From positions 1-13,784 of the forward strand of contig CAMYWI010000006.1 in assembly GCA_947302675.1 (NCBI GenBank): 13,784 bases of DNA, written 5' to 3'. This DNA comes from an uncultured Selenomonadales bacterium. GTDB lineage: Bacteria > Bacillota_C > Negativicutes > Selenomonadales > Selenomonadaceae. The position numbers and the translations under genes are program-made. Below, in pieces: positions 6,968-12,095 of the stretch. Each line of letters starts with the position of its first letter. The first letter of the stretch is position 1. The notes beneath the pieces are model-generated. The model did not search any database. It saw only the letters and a program-made list of their open reading frames with translations, and was not told the origin of the DNA.

Positions 6968-8213
6968 TAAGCATCGCTCCCATCATTGCTAGTTGTAGGG
7001 TCAATCCGTTTATGTAACTTTGCTCGCGAATTGAATGCTTGAAACAAATTTCGTGGTCGTCTATGTTTTGGAAGGCGGTTTGAAGTTGCCGCATCGCGCG
7101 ATTTCTCTGACCGACAAACGGCAGATATTCTGCCACGAATTTTTCCACGCCGAACTGTGGACGCTTAAAAATTTTCAGCAATTCTTGTCGGTGGAAATTC
7201 CCGTCGTCATCAGTGCCGACCTCCAGTAAATCTTGCACGAAGACGAATTTATATTTCGCGCCGATAAAAGTCAACGTCCGCGCAAATTCCGCCAGCAACT
7301 TATTTTTGCGAATGCCGCCGCAAATCGAATGATTCAGCCACGAAAGCATTGCATCGCCAGAAATGCGGAACTCTCGCGCCATGTAGCACAGCTTTAAAAT
7401 AGTCTTTGCTTGCAAGTGTCCTTCCGCCGCCGCCGTATCGACTAAAAATTTCATGTAGGCGTTGCGTTTCCTTATCGAAGGTCGCCCGTCAACTTCGTCA
7501 ACGTTTAGGCTCATGTCCGCCACAACATCGGGGGATTTTTTGTCGTCAATCACATTCGCGAAAGGATGACGCTCGCGCACGTCAACCAAAGTCGTCCTGC
7601 GCAACAACATGAATTCATGCGCAAAATTTAAAAATCGCTCGTCGAAGGTGTACTCCAACAATCTTTGTCCAACCGACTCGCCTAATCGCTTAAGCTCCAA
7701 ACCGTCCGGCGTGAAACGAATATCGTTGTAGCCGTAAGTTTCTATCGCCTGCGTGTCGTGCAGGAGATAAAGTTTTGTCTTGGTCATGAGCAAAAATTTT
7801 TGGCGATTCTCGTTTGAATCATCCAACGACAGCAGATAAATCGCGAACAGGTCGCTAACGTCAAGATTTGCGGCAGCGTTGATTCGCACGAGCGTTTTTT
7901 TCATGTAGAGACAATCCAATTTCTTGCTTTCCTTGCGACAAGCCTGCGTACCGATTAGAAAATGCTCGTCGTCGGAGTCAAGCGGATAGTCGTCAATATC
8001 CGCGTGGTACTTTTGCGCAACGGCGTCAATAACAAGGTCTTGCATGCAAAAATCCAGCGGGAAGTAAACCGTCTCACTGAGTCCGGGCACAATTATATCG
8101 CGCACGGGCAAAGTTATGCGGTGTTCAATCGCGCCGTTCTCGCCCTCGTTTTTTATAGTCGGGTAACGAATGGCATTTGGATCGTCCCTGTCAACAATCT
8201 CCACATCCGGCAA
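6957..8213 (-). CDS. Unrecognised protein, 418 aa, TTG start; possible PH-like and TerB-like parts
   Basis: The start is a TTG at 8213-8211, supported by GGAGG at 8223-8227, 9 bases upstream; no ATG near the start has such a site. I do not recognise the family. Residues about 1-60 are likely beta-rich (RYPTIKNEGENGAIEHRITL). At 139-170, FLLMTKTKLYLLHD followed by YGYNDIRFTPDGLEL has the alternating strand pattern and Tyr-x-Asp-Ile of bacterial PH-like domains. Residues about 250-370 are helical and contain VDTAAAEGHLQAKTILKL and DLLEVGTDDDGNFHRQEL, which loosely resemble the acidic DG-x(n)-E motifs of TerB-like domains. Both comparisons are weak and from eye only. There is no signal peptide or membrane segment. 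The gene ends inside the start of the Hsp70-like gene (11-base overlap), so the two products are probably made in step and may interact. Confidence 0.85.
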   Translation of the reverse strand: MPDVEIVDRDDPNAIRYPTIKNEGENGAIEHRITLPVRDIIVPGLSETVYFPLDFCMQDLVIDAVAQKYHADIDDYPLDSDDEHFLIGTQACRKESKKLDCLYMKKTLVRINAAANLDVSDLFAIYLLSLDDSNENRQKFLLMTKTKLYLLHDTQAIETYGYNDIRFTPDGLELKRLGESVGQRLLEYTFDERFLNFAHEFMLLRRTTLVDVRERHPFANVIDDKKSPDVVADMSLNVDEVDGRPSIRKRNAYMKFLVDTAAAEGHLQAKTILKLCYMAREFRISGDAMLSWLNHSICGGIRKNKLLAEFARTLTFIGAKYKFVFVQDLLEVGTDDDGNFHRQELLKIFKRPQFGVEKFVAEYLPFVGQRNRAMRQLQTAFQNIDDHEICFKHSIREQSYINGLTLQLAMMGAMLNEQ

Positions 8214-8222
8214 AATTTTTCA

Positions 8223-8227
8223 CCTCC
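8223..8227 (-). promoter_or_regulatory. Ribosome binding site supporting the TTG start at 8213
   Basis: CCTCC on the plus strand (GGAGG on the coding strand) lies 9 bases before the TTG at 8213-8211, in the 33-base gap after the small basic gene. The next in-frame ATG is more than 50 codons in and has no role as start that I can see. Confidence 0.7.
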
Positions 8228-8246
8228 GTTTGTGATTCATGACGAA

Positions 8247-8459
8247 TTAAAACGTTATGTAACTGCGTTTCTTGCCTTCCGGTCTGCGTTCCGGTTTACG
8301 CTCCAGTTTACGTTCCAGTTGCTCCCTGCGCGGCTTATTGCGCGAAATAAAGTTCACACCGATAAATTCGTCTTCGGCTACTAAATCAAGTTTAACTTCG
8401 GTAAATTTGCCGTCGCGGTCTCTCTTGGAGCCTGGATAGATAACGGCGATAGTTTTCAT
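8247..8459 (-). CDS. Small basic protein of unknown function, 70 aa
   Basis: I choose the ATG at 8459-8457: GGAGG (8467-8471) lies 7 bases upstream. A TTG two codons earlier (8465) is only 1 base from this site and is unlikely. The protein has two parts. Residues 1-42 look like a small beta-rich fold (MKTIAVIYPGSKRDRDGKF, then KLDLVAEDEFIGVNFISR). Residues 43-70 are dominated by Arg, Lys and Glu in a four-residue rhythm (LERKLERKPERRPEGKKR) and end in SYITF. The tail could be a charged helix or a disordered nucleic-acid- or lipid-binding arm. It lies 19 bases after the ZorB-like gene and 33 bases before the 418-aa gene, inside the operon. I recognise no family. Conservation across related operons would tell whether it is a true subunit. 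Confidence 0.75.
   Translation of the reverse strand: MKTIAVIYPGSKRDRDGKFTEVKLDLVAEDEFIGVNFISRNKPRREQLERKLERKPERRPEGKKRSYITF
8276..8323 (-). repeat. Four imperfect 12-bp coding repeats
   Basis: Four consecutive 12-base units (8276-8287, 8288-8299, 8300-8311, 8312-8323) follow the plus-strand pattern GTTCCRGTTTAC. They encode the Lys/Leu/Pro-Glu-Arg four-residue rhythm in the tail of the small basic protein. Slippage in frame would lengthen or shorten the tail by four residues. Confidence 0.7.
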
Positions 8460-8466
8460 GCTCAAA

Positions 8467-8471
8467 CCTCC
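8467..8471 (-). promoter_or_regulatory. Ribosome binding site deciding the ATG start at 8459
   Basis: CCTCC on the plus strand is GGAGG on the coding strand, within AAAGGAGGT. It is 7 bases from ATG 8459 but only 1 base from the TTG at 8465, which settles the start of the small basic gene. Confidence 0.75.
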
Positions 8472-8478
8472 TTTGTTG

Positions 8479-9072
8479 CTAATTGTCCTCCTGCCCCTTC
8501 CAAAGGATACGGATTTCTATTCGGCGATTTTCCTCTGCGAGCGGGTTTTCTTTATTTTTCAAGCGCGTTTCGCCATAACCCGCAACTCCGATTCTTTCCG
8601 CGTACTCTTTGCCAATGTTATTGAGCAAAGCATCGCGGACATTTGCGGCACGCAAGGTCGACAGCTGAACGTTGTTATCGAAATAGCCGCCCTTGTTTCT
8701 GACTGACGACACGGGCGCGGGGTCGGTGTGTCCTTCAATCAAAACCTCCATTTTCGGATTCTCGACCATGTAAGCTTTCAACTGCTCTGAAAAATCTTTT
8801 ATCGCCTTTAAAGCCGCTAGCGAGACTTCCGCGCTACCTGACGGAAATGTTACCGATGTGAATTCCAAAATTCCCGTCTCTAAATGAACGCGCACTTGTC
8901 CGTTGTCTTGATATTCCTGCAACGCCGCGCTGATTCGATTCATCATTTCGCGTTTCTCTGCCTCTTGCGTGTACTGTGGCAAAATCGCCGCCAACACGAA
9001 CATTAGCAAGAGTATCAAGACGACGCTTGAGAGTAAATCAGAGATTGAGATCCACGGATTATTACGTTTCAT
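8479..9072 (-). CDS. ZorB-like MotB/OmpA-domain protein, 197 aa
   Basis: Residues 6-32 are a MotB-type N-terminus, PWISISDLLSSVVLILLLMF, with an Asp at position 12 at the start of the single membrane helix. This matches the ion-carrying Asp of MotB, ExbD and ZorB. After a short linker (33-60) comes an OmpA-like peptidoglycan-binding domain: FPSGSAEVS (76-84), EGHTDPAP (113-120), NNVQLSTLRAANVRDAL (133-149), GYGE (165-168) and ENRRIEIRI (181-189), with the usual Asp and Arg that grip diaminopimelate. Known ZorB proteins form the dimeric core of a five-to-two ZorA:ZorB complex in the inner membrane. The start overlaps the stop of the ZorA-like gene as ATGA, so the two are coupled. No flagellar genes are nearby, which argues against a true flagellar stator. 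At 197 residues it is compact but complete. Confidence 0.85.
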   Translation of the reverse strand: MKRNNPWISISDLLSSVVLILLLMFVLAAILPQYTQEAEKREMMNRISAALQEYQDNGQVRVHLETGILEFTSVTFPSGSAEVSLAALKAIKDFSEQLKAYMVENPKMEVLIEGHTDPAPVSSVRNKGGYFDNNVQLSTLRAANVRDALLNNIGKEYAERIGVAGYGETRLKNKENPLAEENRRIEIRILWKGQEDN

Positions 9073-10820
9073 TTTTCTTTCCGCCTGTCAGAAATTTTTC
9101 CGCTTGGCACAAATGCCGGCTTGGCTTGCATTGCGGCTCGTTCCTCGTTCAATACGGCTGTTAAATTTTCAAGCGCGGTCTTGAGGGCAATAATTTCGTC
9201 GTGCGACTTTTCTGCTGTCGCTTGATTTATTACGGTTAGTTGCGTTGTATTTTCTTGCAAGGAATTGACGGCATTAAGAAGTACCTGCGACTGATTTTCT
9301 TGCAGTGAACTGACGGTTTTAAGAAGTGCCAGCGACTGCGCGGACAACTCGTCCAAATGCGCGACGTGTGCTGAATTTTGTTCCGACATAAATGTAGTGA
9401 ACAGCTTGGAAAAGTTTTCGCGCAACTCAACCCAATGCGCCTGCGTCGCTTGGAAATTCTCACTGGCATTTTGCATTAGCGCGTTTATTTGGTCAAGATT
9501 GTCGGAATAATCACGTTGCAATTTACTCGCGACGCTCTCCAAAGTCTTGAGCATCGTTTCAAGTTTCTCTGATTCTTTTGCGGCGGATATCGAGAAGGCA
9601 TCCATTGTCGCAGAAATTTTATTCGTAGCACTCTGCCAAGACATGGCGAATTGCTTTTGCTCGGTCGTGAATTCCTGATTCACATTAGTAACATTTTCCT
9701 GTATTGTCAAGAGCGTGGACTTAATTTCATTTATCGCGCCGCGAATTTCGCGCGCCTCGCGAGTGTATTCGTCGTGAACTTGACCGACGGTCTTATCCAA
9801 CAGCTCGTCGAGAGCTTGATGACTTTCCTGCGAGAAACGTTTCGCATCGTGATAAAATTTTTGATGAAGTTTATCGAGTTCCTGCGTAGTGTAGAAAATG
9901 TTGGAGCTTTGCTCGTCGTGAATTTTTTGGATATGCTCGGCGTGAATGCGCCCCAGATTTTCGTTAATCGCCTTGAGGTCGGAAAGTTCTTCATGAACAA
10001 GCGTGGAAAATTCCTCTTGAAAAATTTTGACGCGCTCCGTAAAAACTCTAACCGACTCCGCAAAAGCTCGCTCCTCCTGCGCGAAGGACTTAGCAACCTC
10101 AACAAAGGCTCCGAAATTCTTCGCAAGGAAACTCAAATTTTCATTAGCAGCGTTATTGTCTTGGTGCATTTGCGTTTCAAACGCAGTCAACCGTTCCAGA
10201 AGAGCCTGACTTTGCGTGGCACTTGCGGCAAGACTTTCTTTGTGCTGAAGTGACAGCAACTCGTTTTGCCGTTCAATCAGCGTGCGAGTATTTTCGCGCT
10301 CCAAAACGTACAGCCGGTCAGTTATCTCGTCAACAAGTTGTCGACGATATTCCATGTATCGTTCGAGTATCACAGACCTAAAAATTATTGAAAAGCAAAT
10401 GCCCCAAACCGACGTTTGAAACTTGAAGGCAATGACGCCGAGCACCGCCGTTAGTTTGGCGAGTTCGAGTTTGTCCGTTTGCAAAAGTTCTGCGGCACCT
10501 TGAATAGCAACGCCAAGACCTAGAAACGTGGCGATTATGCCTATGCTGACAAAGACGTTCGGCAATTCCCCGATGACATCTTCGGTCACAGAAATTTTGC
10601 GCAGATTTTTCTTTATGAACATTTCGGGCGTCATTTTCGTTGCCACAGCCTGGAAATTTTCTTCGGCTTCGCTGTCGAAGGTCTTCAAGAATTCACGGCA
10701 CTTTTGCTGACGATATACGCCAAAAACAAAAATCCCAACGAATACGATCAAAAACGCACTCGAAAGGATTGCCTCTGGTATGAAAAAAAATTCCGCAGTT
10801 TTTACTAATAGGTCGTTCAT
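9069..10820 (-). CDS. ZorA-like MotA/TolQ/ExbB channel protein with long coiled-coil tail, 583 aa
   Basis: Three membrane helices are visible, at about 12-35 (FFIPEAILSSAFLIVFVGIF), 87-108 (PNVFVSIGIIATFLGLGVAI) and 122-148 (AVLGVIAFKFQTSVWGICFS), the layout of TolQ/ExbB/MotA channel proteins. The second and third carry the small-residue and Thr/Ser pattern of the ion path. Residues about 150-560 are a very long cytoplasmic coiled coil, unlike TolQ, ExbB or MotA but typical of ZorA, whose tail carries the signal from the envelope to cytoplasmic effectors. The last 20 residues are basic and probably disordered. The first gene of the operon, it starts at ATG 10820 with AGGAG about 11 bases upstream and overlaps the ZorB-like gene by 4 bases. 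Its tail includes a tandem 15-residue duplication. The family call is firm; assignment to a defence motor rests on tail, partner and neighbourhood. Confidence 0.85.
   Translation of the reverse strand: MNDLLVKTAEFFFIPEAILSSAFLIVFVGIFVFGVYRQQKCREFLKTFDSEAEENFQAVATKMTPEMFIKKNLRKISVTEDVIGELPNVFVSIGIIATFLGLGVAIQGAAELLQTDKLELAKLTAVLGVIAFKFQTSVWGICFSIIFRSVILERYMEYRRQLVDEITDRLYVLERENTRTLIERQNELLSLQHKESLAASATQSQALLERLTAFETQMHQDNNAANENLSFLAKNFGAFVEVAKSFAQEERAFAESVRVFTERVKIFQEEFSTLVHEELSDLKAINENLGRIHAEHIQKIHDEQSSNIFYTTQELDKLHQKFYHDAKRFSQESHQALDELLDKTVGQVHDEYTREAREIRGAINEIKSTLLTIQENVTNVNQEFTTEQKQFAMSWQSATNKISATMDAFSISAAKESEKLETMLKTLESVASKLQRDYSDNLDQINALMQNASENFQATQAHWVELRENFSKLFTTFMSEQNSAHVAHLDELSAQSLALLKTVSSLQENQSQVLLNAVNSLQENTTQLTVINQATAEKSHDEIIALKTALENLTAVLNEERAAMQAKPAFVPSGKISDRRKEK
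9250..9339 (-). repeat. Two tandem 45-bp coding repeats in the ZorA-like tail
   Basis: The units at 9250-9294 and 9295-9339 both start TTTTCTTGCA on the plus strand and share most positions. They encode QSLALLKTVSSLQEN (495-509) and QSQVLLNAVNSLQEN (510-524). The unit of 15 residues fits four helical turns of a coiled coil, so duplication changes tail length without breaking the helix. Confidence 0.85.
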
Positions 10821-10821
10821 T

Positions 10822-10948
10822 GTCGGGTATACTCCTACCTTTTGAAATGTATGTTAATAATTTTTTATCGAAGGCATTATAGCATAAAAAATTTTCGTGT
10901 ATAGTTACCCAACAGATAGATTTTTTGACCGAATAGGTATACCCCGAC
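10822..10948. repeat. Inverted repeat bracketing the ZorAB-like promoter
   Basis: The left arm GTCGGGTATAC (10822-10832) and the right arm GTATACCCCGAC (10937-10948) are inverted copies differing by one extra G/C. Each contains the palindrome GTATAC. About 110 bases separate their centres, with the predicted promoter between them. The left arm overlaps the ribosome binding site of the ZorA-like gene, and the right arm lies 7 bases past the stop of the immunity gene. A looser copy, GTTGGGTAACTATAC on the minus strand, spans 10913-10899 near the -35 position. These could be operator sites, or in readthrough RNA a long-range stem hiding the ribosome binding site. Function is inferred. Confidence 0.55.
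10876..10884 (-). promoter_or_regulatory. Predicted extended -10 promoter of the ZorAB-like operon
   Basis: On the minus strand the 135-base gap 10821-10955 contains TGCTATAAT (10884-10876), a perfect -10 hexamer with a TGn extension. No good -35 lies at 17 bases (CTATAC at 10904-10899), as is common for extended -10 promoters. Transcription would start near 10869, leaving about 48 bases of leader before ATG 10820. An A/T-rich tract lies just upstream. No intrinsic terminator is visible in the gap, so readthrough from the upstream toxin-immunity genes is possible. Confidence 0.6.
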
Positions 10949-10955
10949 GATTCAA

Positions 10956-11516
10956 TCAGCTATCAACACTGGCGCGGCGCAAGTCAATCAAATCAACCTG
11001 CGACTTTTCCAAAAGCTCATCGAATTTATCGACGCCGTTCTTTTCAATGTAGTTGCGTTCGTCCTCGCTGATAGGTACAACCAAAAGCCAAGCGACAATA
11101 TTTCCGTCAAGCTCGCAGGGAGAATATTTTTCCCAAAAGAGCGGTTGCATAAGCAGGACATGATTAACTGTCGCGTCGCTTACGTATTGTTCAATTACAT
11201 TTTCTATAATCAAACCGAAGTCGCAGTACTGAGTTTCTTTTATGCGGAACGCCACAGTTGCCAAGATATTCGCGAAAATTTCTTCGTGAGCATCGCCGAG
11301 CATCAGCATTTCAACGCGAAGAGGCTTGCCGTCAATTTCTTTGCCAATGTCCACGCTTGAAAGCCCTATTGTGCTTAGCGTCGTGATTGAAAAATTTTCG
11401 TCCGCGCAGGTCATTATGTCAACGGAAATAGTTTCGTCGTCGTTGTTATACGCGAAAACTTCTGGAGTGCCGCCGATAAATTTCCAAGCGTGTTGCGCGA
11501 TTTTTTTATTGTCCAT
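10956..11516 (-). CDS. SUFU-family immunity protein, 186 aa
   Basis: The protein fits the bacterial SUFU (Suppressor of fused) family, a common immunity family of polymorphic toxin systems. The N-terminal half contains the TLSTIGLSSVDI segment (46-57), followed by RVEMLMLGD (67-75). The C-terminal part has LLMQPLFWEKYSP (121-133), then LLVVPISEDERNYIEKNG (144-161) and DELLEKSQVDLIDLRRASV (166-184), the typical 'consent' pattern of a hydrophobic strand, PIS-x-E-E and a final D-x-x-R-x-S. Members bind and neutralise a cognate toxin in the cytoplasm. The gene follows the GH-E nuclease by 12 bases, so its likely partner is that nuclease. The start is ATG 11516 with a weak GGTG site 7 bases upstream. 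No signal peptide is present. The family is fairly sure; the partner is inferred from order. Confidence 0.8.
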   Translation of the reverse strand: MDNKKIAQHAWKFIGGTPEVFAYNNDDETISVDIMTCADENFSITTLSTIGLSSVDIGKEIDGKPLRVEMLMLGDAHEEIFANILATVAFRIKETQYCDFGLIIENVIEQYVSDATVNHVLLMQPLFWEKYSPCELDGNIVAWLLVVPISEDERNYIEKNGVDKFDELLEKSQVDLIDLRRASVDS

Positions 11517-11528
11517 ACTATCACCAAC

Positions 11529-12095
11529 TTAAATTAAAAGTGTCGCGGCTTTTAACACAGGACCCGCGAGTTCTGAAATTGTTTTGGCAGCAGTGACCGC
11601 CCGTACTGCAAGTTCAACGCGCTTCATTGTTTTATCGCCGAAGTATTCATCGGTTTTATTTTCGCCTTTGTGACTGCGATTTGATTCGGGCAACTCTGGG
11701 CGCAAATGGTCTGGGTTATTGTACTCGTCGATAAATTTTTCGCGACTGATTCCGCGTTGAGCCGCGCTCTCTTGATGTTTCTTGAACTCGTAGCCGGGCT
11801 TGTGCCCCATGTCCCAAGGCTTATCCTTTGACATGTACTTTCCGCTTACCGGGTCGCGAACTCGCCCGTGCGCGTCCTTAGCTTGCTCCCAAACTTTATC
11901 GCGCATACCGGCACGCCAAGCAGGACGTTCGTAGGGATTTCTCGTTGGAAGTTCCCTCGTCGTTTTTCGTCCGCTGTCCGCGAATTTTCTGTTGCGCGTT
12001 TCAAACGCGGCATTGCGCGGTTGTTCGGGACGGTGTCTCGGACGAACATCATTTCTCCTGCTCGGTGTAGTGCGCAAATCTGTAAACTTTCGCAT
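11529..12095 (-). CDS. GH-E (HNH/EndoVII superfamily) nuclease toxin, 188 aa
   Basis: The core at about 58-150 carries the GH-E toxin pattern: RAGMRDKVWEQAKDAHGRVR (61-80), DPVSGKYM (81-88), WDMGHKPGYEFKKH (94-107), ISREKFIDEYNNPDHLRPEL (116-135) and NRSHKGE (139-145). Gly97-His98 and Glu145 are the likely GHE active-site residues; such domains are predicted metal-dependent nucleases. Residues 1-57 are very basic, with 14 Arg, and probably disordered. Residues about 158-188 form a hydrophobic helix-rich tail, unusual because such domains normally end a long secreted protein. There is no signal peptide and no delivery domain. The ATG abuts the TAG of the ATPase gene, with AAAGGAG 9 bases upstream, so expression is tightly coupled. 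The SUFU immunity gene follows. It may be a delivered toxin or an intracellular defence nuclease. Confidence 0.85.
   Translation of the reverse strand: MRKFTDLRTTPSRRNDVRPRHRPEQPRNAAFETRNRKFADSGRKTTRELPTRNPYERPAWRAGMRDKVWEQAKDAHGRVRDPVSGKYMSKDKPWDMGHKPGYEFKKHQESAAQRGISREKFIDEYNNPDHLRPELPESNRSHKGENKTDEYFGDKTMKRVELAVRAVTAAKTISELAGPVLKAATLLI

Noticed and set aside
9651..10253. Plus-strand open frame of 200 codons
   Set aside because: It is the shadow of the ZorA-like coiled-coil tail; the hydrophobic look comes from reading Lys/Glu-rich coding DNA in reverse.
8479..10820. Flagellar MotA/MotB stator or ExbB/ExbD or TolQ/TolR pair
   Set aside because: The channel protein has about 400 residues of coiled-coil tail and three membrane helices, and no flagellar, TonB or Tol genes are nearby. 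ZorA/ZorB fits better.
10885..10930. Intrinsic terminator after the immunity gene
   Set aside because: There are T-runs but no GC-rich stem directly before them on the minus strand.
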